Source: Cytophagales bacterium
Lineage (GTDB): Bacteria > Bacteroidota > Bacteroidia > Cytophagales > Cyclobacteriaceae
DNA: 64,000 nucleotides
Direction: 5' to 3'
Assembly: GCA_022360015.1 (NCBI GenBank)
Contig: JAKSDQ010000331.1
Span: 59,925 to 123,924 of the forward strand
Shown: in pieces, positions 36,603 through 45,044 of the stretch
Numbering within the stretch: the first letter of the stretch is position 1
Layout: every line of letters begins with the position of its first letter
Position numbers and translations under genes: made by a program
The notes under the pieces: generated by a model
Database searches by the model: none
What the model was told of the DNA's origin: nothing
The model's input: the letters and a program-made list of their open reading frames with translations, nothing else

Positions 36603-36631
36603 AATAATTTAATTTTAAAGTTAAACTTACC

Positions 36632-37513
36632 TTAAGCTTTCGGGTGAGCCTGATCAAACGCACGTTTGAGTTTGTCAAGCGAGTTATGGGTATAAACCTG
36701 CGTAGCTGCAAGGCTGGTGTGGCCTAGCAGATCCTTTACCGCATTTAAATCCGCACCCTTATTCAGTAAATGCGTGGCAAAGGTATGTCTTAGTACGTGA
36801 GGACTCTTTTTTTCAACGGTAGTGAATATTCCGAGATACTTTTTAACTACCCGGTAAATCATCATTGGATAACCTCTTCCTCTCTTATTGGTAACGATTA
36901 GATAATCATCGCTGTTGTGGTCAAAAACAGAATTTTTTTTGTCAAGATAACCGCTTAAAATATTGTCCAGATTTTTTGAAAAAGGAATAATCCTCTCCTT
37001 ATTCCTTTTACCTAAAACTTTTATCTGACCGTGAAACCGGTCAATGTCAGACTCCTTTAACCCCATCAACTCGCTGAGCCGTATGCCGGTACCATAAAAT
37101 AGCTCCAGGATGAGCCTGTCACGCCAGCCGGCAAAGTCGTCTTCGAAAGTAAAATTATCCAGCAATCTGTGCATATCTTCTTCCTGTACAAAATCCGGCA
37201 GTTTTCTGGCGGTTTTTAAAACCTTGATCCTGGTGGTAGGGTCGGCGCCGATGGCTTTATTCCTCAAAAGGTATTTATAGAATGACCGTAAGGAGACTGT
37301 TTTGCGATTTACTGAGCGGGGATTTAAACCCTTTTCCATTAAATCAATAATCCAGGCACGTATGTGGTGATAGCTAACCTGTTGCAATGGCAATCCCTCA
37401 AAATTGCCTGTCAAAAATTCCTGAAATTGATTTAAATCACATTGGTAGGAGGTGACAGTATGCTGGCTGCACCTCTTTTCATATGCCAGGTATTTTAAAA
37501 ATGATTGAATCAA
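36632..37513 (-). CDS. xerC: Tyrosine recombinase XerC/D type
   Basis: A 293-residue site-specific recombinase. An N-terminal SAM-like domain (to about residue 90) precedes the catalytic domain with the R-K-H-R-H-Y set: 'GTGIRLSELMGL', 'HVLRHTFATHLLNKGADL', 'LLGHTSLAATQVYTH'. It uses a TTG start at 37513, with no in-frame ATG upstream. The context beside rpsU and hpf indicates the chromosomal dimer-resolution recombinase rather than a mobile-element integrase. XerC versus XerD cannot be fixed from this alone. Confidence 0.92.
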   Translation of the reverse strand: MIQSFLKYLAYEKRCSQHTVTSYQCDLNQFQEFLTGNFEGLPLQQVSYHHIRAWIIDLMEKGLNPRSVNRKTVSLRSFYKYLLRNKAIGADPTTRIKVLKTARKLPDFVQEEDMHRLLDNFTFEDDFAGWRDRLILELFYGTGIRLSELMGLKESDIDRFHGQIKVLGKRNKERIIPFSKNLDNILSGYLDKKNSVFDHNSDDYLIVTNKRGRGYPMMIYRVVKKYLGIFTTVEKKSPHVLRHTFATHLLNKGADLNAVKDLLGHTSLAATQVYTHNSLDKLKRAFDQAHPKA

Positions 37514-37582
37514 GTCAGTACTGCATTTGGAGAATTGCCTCGTACTAATTTAACCAATAATGCTGTCTGAAAAAATTGATTT

Positions 37583-37777
37583 TCAGTAATTTTCTTTCGC
37601 ATACATCTTCTGTCTGTAGGCAGCTTTCAGCTTTTCATTTCTCCTGCTGACAGATTTTTTTTCAAAGTAATTCCTCGACCTCAACTCTTTTAAAACGCCG
37701 GTTCTTTCAAATTTCTTTTTAAACCTTTTCAGGGCTTTTTCTATTGACTCGTTTTCTTTTACGTTGATGATAATCAT
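37583..37777 (-). CDS. rpsU: Small ribosomal subunit protein bS21
   Basis: A 64-residue basic protein. The signature 'IINVKENESIEKALKRFKKKFERTGVLKELRSR' region is clear, ending 'AYRQKMYAKENY'. bS21 binds near the anti-Shine-Dalgarno end of 16S rRNA; in Bacteroidota it takes part in hiding that sequence. It precedes xerC and hpf. A TAATTTTG promoter box (complement at 37815-37822) lies about 40 bases upstream. Confidence 0.96.
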   Translation of the reverse strand: MIIINVKENESIEKALKRFKKKFERTGVLKELRSRNYFEKKSVSRRNEKLKAAYRQKMYAKENY

Positions 37778-37814
37778 ATGTGTTATAATATTTTTATGCC
37801 AAAATTATGGGCTG

Positions 37815-37845
37815 CAAAATTAATGAATAGTTTGATATTATTCAA
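37815..37845 (-). promoter_or_regulatory. Promoter of rpsU
   Basis: Read on the minus strand, TTG (37845-37843) is followed after 20 bases by TAATTTTG (37822-37815), the Bacteroidota -7 element with normal spacing. It lies 37 bases from the rpsU ATG. Confidence 0.45.
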
Positions 37846-37866
37846 TGCAAGCCCAAAATAAATCGG

Positions 37867-39006
37867 CTATCGCAGTATTTCCCTGGAAATTACCAGCTTT
37901 TGAATTTCAGAGGTTCCTTCCCCAATGGTACATAATTTTGCGTCACGATAGTATTTTTCAGCAGGGAAATCCTTCGTATAGCCATATCCCCCGAATATCT
38001 GCACGGCATCGTTGGCATTTTGTACTGCTATTTCCGAAGCATAGTATTTGGCCATGGCAGACTCTTTGCTCACTTTCTTGCCGGCATTTTTTAGCGATGC
38101 GGCTTGAAACGTTAACAATTTGGCGGCTTCCACTTTTGTAGCCATATCGGCGAGCTTAAATGAAATGCCCTGGAACTTCGAGATAGGCTGATTGAATTGC
38201 TCCCGTTCCTGTGAATACTTCAGGGCCGCTTCAAGAGCTCCCCAGGCGATGCCAAGGCTGAGTGCTGCGATGGAAATCCTGCCGCCATCCAATACCTTAA
38301 GAGATTGAATAAAGCCTTCCCCAACCGCTCCCAGCACATGCTCGTCAGGTATTTTACACTGATCGAATATCAGCTCGGCGGTTTCAGAGGCCCTCATACC
38401 CAGTTTATCTTCTTTCCTCCCTCCGCTAAAACCGGGCGTGCCTTTTTCTATGACAAAAGCAGTCATACCGTGCGAGTCACCGGGCGCTCCCGTACGGGCA
38501 ATCACTACGGCAATATCGCCACTTATACCGTGGGTTATAAAGTTTTTCGATCCATTGATAACCCAGTGGCCGTTCTCCTGTTTGGCAGTAGTCTTCATAT
38601 TACCTGCGTCAGAGCCTGTGTTGGACTCGGTAAGGCCCCATGCGCCAAGCCATTCGCCGCTGGCAAGTTTAGGAAGCCATTTCTTTTTCTGGGCTTCATT
38701 GCCGAATTGCATAATGTGACCCGTACAAAGCGAATTGTGGGCTGCCATGGAAAGACCGATCGAACCGTCAATTTTAGAAAGTTCGGCAATAGCAGTCACA
38801 TACTCCGGATAACCAAAACCAGATCCACCATACGCCTGGGGTACCAATACACCCATTAACCCCAGCTCACCCAGCTTTTTAAATAGTGCTACCGGGAATT
38901 CCTGACTTTCATCCCATTGCATTTTATAGGGTTCTATCTCTTTTTTCCCCAGATCACGGATCATCTCCGCGATCATCCTTTGATTTTCGCTTTCTTCAAA
39001 ATTCAT
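37867..39006 (-). CDS. Acyl-CoA dehydrogenase
   Basis: A 379-residue flavoprotein that oxidises acyl-CoA to enoyl-CoA. The ATG at 39006 is preferred; a GTG immediately before is possible. The two family signatures are present: 'GAWGLTESNTGSDAGNMKT' (FAD/substrate) and 'QIFGGYGYTKDFPAEKYYRDAKL' near the C-terminus, with the catalytic Glu in 'IGEGTSEIQKLV'. Length is normal, and it is cytoplasmic. Chain length is unknown; short or branched chain is likely by similarity of motifs. It stands alone. Confidence 0.95.
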   Translation of the reverse strand: MNFEESENQRMIAEMIRDLGKKEIEPYKMQWDESQEFPVALFKKLGELGLMGVLVPQAYGGSGFGYPEYVTAIAELSKIDGSIGLSMAAHNSLCTGHIMQFGNEAQKKKWLPKLASGEWLGAWGLTESNTGSDAGNMKTTAKQENGHWVINGSKNFITHGISGDIAVVIARTGAPGDSHGMTAFVIEKGTPGFSGGRKEDKLGMRASETAELIFDQCKIPDEHVLGAVGEGFIQSLKVLDGGRISIAALSLGIAWGALEAALKYSQEREQFNQPISKFQGISFKLADMATKVEAAKLLTFQAASLKNAGKKVSKESAMAKYYASEIAVQNANDAVQIFGGYGYTKDFPAEKYYRDAKLCTIGEGTSEIQKLVISREILR

Positions 39007-39009
39007 CAC

Positions 39010-39450
39010 TTAGATTTATAGTTGTTGATAAGTTCAAAAATAGCTAAAAGAAGGGGTTTCACCAACTAACATTCGTAAGCTTCTGCACTTTGTTCTTTCA
39101 ACTGAAGTTTTCATTTATTTATTGGATAAATGGCATGTATTCTGCTGATTGTTAAGCATATCGCCATAGTATATTTGGTTTTGTACGACAAATTTGTGAT
39201 AAATTTTCGCAGAAAATATTGAATAATGATTGAGATATTACTTCGTTGCCTAATTTTGGCATTTCAGGGTTAGATTTTTTAGTATTTAATGATTGAAAAA
39301 TTTATTTTTGGCTCTTAAAATTTTTATAAATCTTATTAGAGAAATAATAATTATCAAACCTCTTGTAGCAACCGCCAGATTAAAGTTTAATTTCCACTGA
39401 ATGATTTTAAGCCAAGATTCTTTTGTAACTAAATATACTTATTATCAGAT
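39010..39450. other. 441-base AT-rich gap upstream of the nucleotide-sugar cluster
   Basis: No credible gene. A possible Bacteroidota promoter, TTG (39149-39151) and TATATTTG (39170-39177) with 18 bases between them, points toward the sugar genes and would leave a leader of about 270 bases. The rest is A/T-rich without strong stems. Confidence 0.4.
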
Positions 39451-40395
39451 ATGACAAAAAAGAAAGTGTTAATAACCGGAGGTGCCGGGTTTTTGGGATC
39501 TCATCTTTGCGACCGTTTCATCAGCGAAGGCTTCCATGTTGTTGCGATGGACAATCTGCTGACCGGCTCCCTGGATAACATCGAGCATTTGATGGGACTT
39601 AAAAATTTTGAATATTACCATTATGATGTCACCAAATTTGTTCATGTTCCCGGTAACCTTCATTACATACTTCACTTCGCTTCCCCTGCCAGTCCCATTG
39701 ATTATCTGAAAATGCCCATTCAAACCTTAAAGGTAGGATCACTCGGAACGCATAACCTTTTGGGCCTGGCTTTATCCAAAAATGCCAGAATTCTGGTGGC
39801 CTCCACCTCGGAGGTATATGGCGACCCTTTGGTGCATCCTCAAACAGAAGAATACTGGGGCAATGTCAATCCGGTAGGTCCGAGGGGTGTATACGACGAA
39901 GCCAAAAGATTCCTGGAGTCCATTACAATGGCCTACCACACCTTTCATAATGTTGAAACCAGGATTGTCAGGATATTTAATACTTATGGCCCCCGTATGA
40001 GATTGGATGATGGCAGGGTACTTCCTGCGTTTATAGGACAAGCACTGCGAGGAGAGGATTTGACAGTATTCGGGGATGGAAGCCAAACCAGGTCTTTCTG
40101 TTATGTGGATGACCTTGTAGAAGGTATTTTCAGGTTACTGATGAGCGACCACAGTGATCCTGTCAACATCGGCAATCCTGATGAGATCACTATTAAAGAA
40201 TTTGCGGAAGAAATAATCCGGCTCACCGGTACCAGCCAGAAGGTCATCTACAAACCTTTACCCACAGACGACCCAAAGCAAAGAAAACCTGACATTACCA
40301 AGGCGAGAGAGATCCTTGATTGGGAGCCTAAGTATTCGAGAGCGGAAGGATTAAAACCCACTTATGAGTTTTTTAAGCAAAAAATAAATGGATAA
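39451..40395 (+). CDS. UDP-glucuronate decarboxylase-type SDR (UDP-xylose synthase)
   Basis: A 314-residue extended SDR. The NAD motif is '[13 protein letters not shown]', followed by '[22 protein letters not shown]' and the catalytic '[14 protein letters not shown]' with Y-x-x-x-K. The 'ASPASP' and 'YDEAKR' forms are diagnostic of UXS, which turns UDP-glucuronate into UDP-xylose. It is the first gene of the cluster, and GalE follows after 9 bases. Confidence 0.93.
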   Translation: MTKKKVLITGGAGFLGSHLCDRFISEGFHVVAMDNLLTGSLDNIEHLMGLKNFEYYHYDVTKFVHVPGNLHYILHFASPASPIDYLKMPIQTLKVGSLGTHNLLGLALSKNARILVASTSEVYGDPLVHPQTEEYWGNVNPVGPRGVYDEAKRFLESITMAYHTFHNVETRIVRIFNTYGPRMRLDDGRVLPAFIGQALRGEDLTVFGDGSQTRSFCYVDDLVEGIFRLLMSDHSDPVNIGNPDEITIKEFAEEIIRLTGTSQKVIYKPLPTDDPKQRKPDITKAREILDWEPKYSRAEGLKPTYEFFKQKING

Positions 40396-40404
40396 CAACC
40401 TGTA

Positions 40405-41427
40405 ATGGCAAAAGCAGAAAAAATAATCGTAACCGGTGGAGCTGGTTACATCGGTTCCCATACGGTAGTGGCTTTGGTCGAAAGCGGCTTCGAGCCCGTG
40501 ATTGTCGATGATTTCAGTAATGCTGACCACAAGGTGCATGAAAGGCTGGAAACCATCACCGGCAAAAACCTGGCACTTTATGAGGGCGACTGCAATGATA
40601 TGGACTTCATGCAGGAGGTGATTGAAAAGGAGGGAAGTATAACAGGGATCATTCATTTTGCCGCCTTCAAAGCGGTAGGTGAGTCGGTTGAAAAACCCCT
40701 GGCATACTACAAAAATAATATAGGATCATTACTTGTGTTGTTGGAGTTGATGCAAAGATATGCTATAGACAATTTTGTCTTTTCTTCTTCCTGTACAGTA
40801 TATGGCCAGCCGGATAAGCTGCCGGTCACCGAAGATACCCCAAAAAAGCCAGCGGAGTCACCCTATGGAAATACCAAGCAGGTCTGTGAAGAAATCATTG
40901 AGGATTTTGTAAAAAGTGCCGGCCAGTTCAAGGCCATCTCACTGAGGTATTTCAACCCCATCGGCGCACATCCGTCTTCACTGATTGGCGAATTGCCACT
41001 TGGGATCCCCAGCAACCTGGTGCCCTTTGTCACACAAACCGCCGCTGGTTTAAGGGAAAAACTGGTGGTATTCGGAGATGACTACGATACCACGGATGGT
41101 ACCTGTATCAGGGATTACATTCATGTGGTGGATTTGGCAAAAGCCCATGTCAAGGCCATTAGTTTTATTCAGGAATCACAGAAGGCCAAACTGTACGAAG
41201 TTTTTAATCTTGGTACGGGAAAAGGCAATAGCGTGTTGGAAGTCATAAAAACCTTTGAGACAGTAACCGGTGAGCAACTTAACTATGAAATCGGGCCACG
41301 GCGTTCCGGCGATGTGGAACAGGTTTACGCCAGCGTGGATAAATCGAATGAAATTTTGGGCTGGCAGGCGGAGCTGGATTTGGCCCAGGCATTAAAAGAT
41401 GCGTGGAATTGGCAAAAAACATTGTAA
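40405..41427 (+). CDS. galE: UDP-glucose 4-epimerase
   Basis: A 340-residue extended SDR. 'VTGGAGYIGSHTVVALVESGFEPVIVDD' is the NAD site, 'FSSSCTVYGQP' and 'ESPYGNTKQVCEEI' hold the catalytic Ser and Y-x-x-x-K, and 'LGTGKGNSVLEVI' is typical of GalE. It interconverts UDP-glucose and UDP-galactose. Length matches E. coli GalE (338). It lies between UXS and RfbB genes with nearly no gaps. Confidence 0.95.
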   Translation: MAKAEKIIVTGGAGYIGSHTVVALVESGFEPVIVDDFSNADHKVHERLETITGKNLALYEGDCNDMDFMQEVIEKEGSITGIIHFAAFKAVGESVEKPLAYYKNNIGSLLVLLELMQRYAIDNFVFSSSCTVYGQPDKLPVTEDTPKKPAESPYGNTKQVCEEIIEDFVKSAGQFKAISLRYFNPIGAHPSSLIGELPLGIPSNLVPFVTQTAAGLREKLVVFGDDYDTTDGTCIRDYIHVVDLAKAHVKAISFIQESQKAKLYEVFNLGTGKGNSVLEVIKTFETVTGEQLNYEIGPRRSGDVEQVYASVDKSNEILGWQAELDLAQALKDAWNWQKTL

Positions 41428-41429
41428 CC

Positions 41430-42491
41430 ATGAGAAACAACTATCAAAAGATATTGATTACAGGGGGTGCGGGTTTTATAGGGTCGCATGTTGTACGATT
41501 ATTTGTTAATAAGTACCCGGATGGCATGATTTACAATCTGGACTTGTTGACCTATGCCGGTAACCTGGAAAACCTCCGGGACCTTGAAAACAAGCCAAAC
41601 TATCGTTTTATTAAAGGAGATATCACTGACCAGGCGTTTATCCATGATTTGTTTACCACCGAAAAGTTTGATGCGGTTGTGCACCTGGCGGCCGAGTCGC
41701 ATGTAGACAGGTCGATCAAAGATCCCCTGGCATTTATCAATACCAATGTTTTAGGGACGGTTAATTTGCTGAACGCTGCTAAGGATCTTTGGCAGCATAA
41801 CATCGGGGATCATTTGTTTTACCATATTTCGACCGATGAAGTATACGGGTCTTTAGATGAAGGAGGTTTTTTTTTAGAAACTACGGCCTACGATCCGCAA
41901 TCACCCTATTCGGCTTCTAAGGCCAGCTCCGATCATTTCGTAAGGGCCTACCGCAATACGTATGGGCTGCCCGTCATAGTTTCCAACTGTTCAAACAATT
42001 ATGGCCCCAACCAGTTTCCCGAGAAGCTGATACCACTTTTTATCAATAACATTAAAAATAACCAGCCTTTGCCGGTTTATGGAAAAGGTGAGAACGTCCG
42101 GGACTGGCTTTATGTGATAGATCATGCCAGGGCTATTGACCTGATATTTAACGAGGGTCGGATTGGAGAAACCTACAATATCGGAGGTTTTAATGAATGG
42201 AAGAACCTTGACCTCGTTAAACTTCTCTGCAGGGTAATGGATGAAAAACTGGGCAGGGATCCCGGAAGCTCTGAGCAATTAATCACCTATGTTACCGACC
42301 GGGCCGGCCACGACCTAAGATATGCCATTGATGCCACCAAAATGATGAAAGAATTAAACTGGAAGCCCTCGTTGCAGTTTGAAGAAGGATTGAGTAAAAC
42401 AGTGGACTGGTATCTGGCCAATACAGAATGGCTGGAGCATGTGACTTCCGGAAGCTATCAAAAGTATTATCAGGAACAATACGGAAACTAG
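41430..42491 (+). CDS. rfbB: dTDP-glucose 4,6-dehydratase
   Basis: A 353-residue SDR making dTDP-4-keto-6-deoxyglucose, a precursor of rhamnose and other deoxysugars. The ATG at 41430, two bases after the galE stop, is chosen over an upstream start at 41403 inside galE. Motifs are '[16 protein letters not shown]', 'HLAAESHVDRSI', 'ISTDEVYGSL' (catalytic Thr/Asp/Glu), 'SPYSASKASSDHFVRAY' and 'NCSNNYGPNQFPEKLIPL'. No RfbC or RfbD lies in the window, so the end product is open. Confidence 0.96.
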   Translation: MRNNYQKILITGGAGFIGSHVVRLFVNKYPDGMIYNLDLLTYAGNLENLRDLENKPNYRFIKGDITDQAFIHDLFTTEKFDAVVHLAAESHVDRSIKDPLAFINTNVLGTVNLLNAAKDLWQHNIGDHLFYHISTDEVYGSLDEGGFFLETTAYDPQSPYSASKASSDHFVRAYRNTYGLPVIVSNCSNNYGPNQFPEKLIPLFINNIKNNQPLPVYGKGENVRDWLYVIDHARAIDLIFNEGRIGETYNIGGFNEWKNLDLVKLLCRVMDEKLGRDPGSSEQLITYVTDRAGHDLRYAIDATKMMKELNWKPSLQFEEGLSKTVDWYLANTEWLEHVTSGSYQKYYQEQYGN

Positions 42492-42493
42492 TA

Positions 42494-43501
42494 ATGTTTG
42501 AAAAACCATTTCACAGCCGACCATTAAACACACTCACCATATTGGTAACAGGAGGGGCGGGATTTATCGGTTCCAATATTGTAGAGTATTTGCTGAAATT
42601 CAACACCGGCAGGGTAAAGGTGTTGGATAATCTTTCCAATGGCTTTTACAAAAACATTGAACCTTTTATCAGTCATCCTTCTCTGGAGTTTATAGAAGGG
42701 GATATCAGAAATTCGGAGGACTGCCGGGAAGCCTGTCGTGATTGTGATTTTGTTTTACATCAGGCTGCGCTAGGATCGGTGCCCCGAAGCATCAAAGATC
42801 CTGTTACTACTAATTCGGTGAATATCGGCGGTTTTTTAAACATGCTGGTGGCTGCCAGGGACAATAAGGTTAAAAGGTTTGTATATGCGGCCTCCTCCTC
42901 TACTTATGGAGACAGCAAGCAGTTACCGAAAGTAGAAGGTACCATAGGAAAACCACTTTCCCCTTATGCCCTCACAAAATACGTGAACGAGCTTTATGCC
43001 GAAATTTTCGAGAAAACCTATGGTTTGGAATGTATCGGCCTGAGATATTTCAATGTATTTGGCCCCCGTCAGGATCCCAAAGGCGCTTATGCGGCTGTAA
43101 TACCGTTGTTTATTGATGCGGTTTTAGAAAACCGCCCCCCCAGCATCAATGGTGATGGCGAGCAGACCCGGGATTTTACCTTTGTAGAAAATGTGGTGGA
43201 AGCTAATATCAAAGCGGCCTTGTCGCTGGGCTTTAAAAGCGAGGAGAAGGTTTACAACGTAGCTTATGGCGAAAAAACATCGCTAAACCAGTTACTGGAA
43301 GTGCTTAAAACGAAAGTGGGTGTGGACTTCGATCCTGTTCATAAGCCAGAGCGGGCAGGGGATGTCAGGGACAGCCTCGCAGATATTAGTAAAGCGAGAC
43401 AGGATTTTGAATACAATCCGGGCATAGATATCCGGGAAGGCCTCGAAATTACATTGGAATGGTTCAGAAAAAATAAGACATTTATTACCAGGCGGGATTA
43501 A
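42494..43501 (+). CDS. UDP-sugar 4-epimerase, WbpP/TviC-like SDR
   Basis: About 335 residues from the ATG at 42494, two bases after the rfbB stop; a longer frame from 42428 overlaps rfbB and is rejected. It has 'LVTGGAGFIGSNIVEYLL', 'HQAALGSVPRSIKDP', 'AASSSTYGDS' and 'SPYALTKYVNELYAEIF', then 'GLRYFNVFGPRQDPKGAYAAVIPLF'. The 'GSVPRS' and 'NVFGPRQ' forms match UDP-N-acetylglucosamine/galactosamine 4-epimerases such as WbpP. It supplies an amino sugar for surface glycans. Confidence 0.88.
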   Translation: MFEKPFHSRPLNTLTILVTGGAGFIGSNIVEYLLKFNTGRVKVLDNLSNGFYKNIEPFISHPSLEFIEGDIRNSEDCREACRDCDFVLHQAALGSVPRSIKDPVTTNSVNIGGFLNMLVAARDNKVKRFVYAASSSTYGDSKQLPKVEGTIGKPLSPYALTKYVNELYAEIFEKTYGLECIGLRYFNVFGPRQDPKGAYAAVIPLFIDAVLENRPPSINGDGEQTRDFTFVENVVEANIKAALSLGFKSEEKVYNVAYGEKTSLNQLLEVLKTKVGVDFDPVHKPERAGDVRDSLADISKARQDFEYNPGIDIREGLEITLEWFRKNKTFITRRD

Positions 43502-43545
43502 TATGCATGCCCTGGTTAATCAAATAAACTAATCGTATTTATATC

Positions 43546-44412
43546 ATGAAGGGAATAATTTTAGCCGGAGGATCCGGTACCCGTTTGCACCCGCTCACAC
43601 TGGTAATAAGTAAACAACTCATGCCGGTTTATGACAAACCTATGATCTATTACCCGCTTTCGGTTTTAATGATGGCTGGTATCCGCGACATATTGATTAT
43701 ATCCACTCCTCAGGACATGCCGTTATTTAATCAATTGTTGGGTGACGGATCGAAGTTAGGCTGTAACTTTCAATATGCGGTGCAACCAAGGCCCGAGGGG
43801 CTGGCGCAGGCTTTTGTGATTGGCCAGGAATTTATCGGTAAGGACAAAGTAGCGTTAATCCTTGGCGATAATATATTTTATGGCGATGGTCTCGAGACGC
43901 TGCTAAGAAGCAACAGCGACCCGGACGGTGGGGTGGTTTTTGCCTATCACGTTAATGATCCTGAAAGGTATGGGGTGGTCGAATTTGACGCCAGCGGAAA
44001 TGTGATATCCATAGAAGAAAAACCACAGTTGGCCAAGTCTAATTATGCGGTTCCAGGTTTATATTTTTATGATAACCAGGTAGTCGATATGGCTAAAAAC
44101 CTTAAACCAAGCCCCCGGGGTGAGCTGGAGATTACTGATGTGAATAAGTGCTATCTGGAAGAAGGCCGGTTAAAAGTGGGGGTGTTAAGCCGCGGCACGG
44201 CCTGGCTCGATACGGGCACTTTTGCCTCCCTTATGCAGGCAGGCACTTTTGTTCAGGTTATTGAGGAAAGGCAAGGCCAGAAGATCGGATGTATCGAAGA
44301 GACAGCATTCAGAATGGGTTATATCGACGAGCAACAACTAAAGAAAATTGCAGAGCCTCTTATCAAAAGTGGTTATGGAAAATACCTGTTGAATTTGCCT
44401 AAGTATTTATAA
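43546..44412 (+). CDS. rfbA: Glucose-1-phosphate thymidylyltransferase
   Basis: A 288-residue enzyme that makes dTDP-glucose. The start '[38 protein letters not shown]' region is diagnostic of RmlA, then 'LGDNIFYG' and '[16 protein letters not shown]' follow and the C-terminal allosteric part ends near '[10 protein letters not shown]'. It has no beta-helix, unlike the nucleotidyltransferase at 2.6 kb. It should work with RfbB in the same cluster. Confidence 0.97.
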   Translation: MKGIILAGGSGTRLHPLTLVISKQLMPVYDKPMIYYPLSVLMMAGIRDILIISTPQDMPLFNQLLGDGSKLGCNFQYAVQPRPEGLAQAFVIGQEFIGKDKVALILGDNIFYGDGLETLLRSNSDPDGGVVFAYHVNDPERYGVVEFDASGNVISIEEKPQLAKSNYAVPGLYFYDNQVVDMAKNLKPSPRGELEITDVNKCYLEEGRLKVGVLSRGTAWLDTGTFASLMQAGTFVQVIEERQGQKIGCIEETAFRMGYIDEQQLKKIAEPLIKSGYGKYLLNLPKYL

Positions 44413-44472
44413 AGGGCATGGTTTATCAGGTTATATGCCGATTCATCCTTCAATTATCACCATTCGTCGTAA

Positions 44473-44997
44473 ATGTCTGTGGTTAGTTTTTACAGTAACC
44501 TATATTTAGATTGTCAAAAAAATAAATACCCTGCTAAGTGCAACTTTTCGGATGATTTGTGCATCTATTATAAAAAAAAGAAAAGTAGTTTCATGATAAG
44601 AAGAGAACACATAAGGTTAACTGTAAGCAACATCATTTTCCATCTTGAAAAAAGTGATTATGAAATGCTTTCTTCTTATCTGAAAAAGGCACAACATTAT
44701 TATCACTCCTTACCCAACGGTCAAAAACAATTTCAGGATTTTGAATTTAACGTCAGCGAGTTTTTGCTGGACAGGTTAAAAGACGGGGCACAGTATGTAA
44801 CTACTGAGCATATTTCGGAAGCAATAGCTTACCACGGCCCTTTTCACCGGTACGGAAAACCTGATGAAAATCAAGGCAGAGAAGGGATTGCCGGGAAAAA
44901 CAGGGATATTTCCCCGTTTAGGAATTCCCTCTCTTCAGATGAAAATTTTCAAAAGGTAATCCTAACTGTACTTTCTATTTTGGGGTTAAGTTTCTAG
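44473..44997 (+). CDS. Stand-alone protein resembling the N-terminal module of Bacteroidota PspC-domain proteins
   Basis: A 174-residue frame; a start at 44593 (ATG with an A/G-rich upstream) is possible and would give 134 residues. From about residue 44 it reads 'RLTVSNIIFHLEKSDYEML', then a helix, then 'NVSEFLLDRLKDGAQYVTTEHISEAIAYHG'. This order (strand, I-x-F-x-I/L-E-x-D-A-Y-like helix, A-E-L-L-like helix, T-x-E-x-V-x-x-V-I) resembles the cytoplasmic N-terminal module of multi-domain PspC-family proteins of Bacteroidota. There is no PspC membrane domain, only a short hydrophobic end ('VILTVLSILGLSF'). Function unknown. Confidence 0.5.
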   Translation: MSVVSFYSNLYLDCQKNKYPAKCNFSDDLCIYYKKKKSSFMIRREHIRLTVSNIIFHLEKSDYEMLSSYLKKAQHYYHSLPNGQKQFQDFEFNVSEFLLDRLKDGAQYVTTEHISEAIAYHGPFHRYGKPDENQGREGIAGKNRDISPFRNSLSSDENFQKVILTVLSILGLSF

Positions 44998-45017
44998 TTC
45001 GCAACCTTTCTTAGTCC

Positions 45018-45036
45018 GGAGCCACAGCATGGCTCC
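45018..45036. terminator. Hairpin between convergent genes
   Basis: A 7-base perfect stem GGAGCCA / TGGCTCC with a 5-base loop lies between the stops of the plus-strand small gene and the minus-strand M16 gene. AAAA follows on the plus side, so a terminator would act mainly for the minus-strand gene. Confidence 0.5.
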
Positions 45037-45044
45037 AAAACTGA

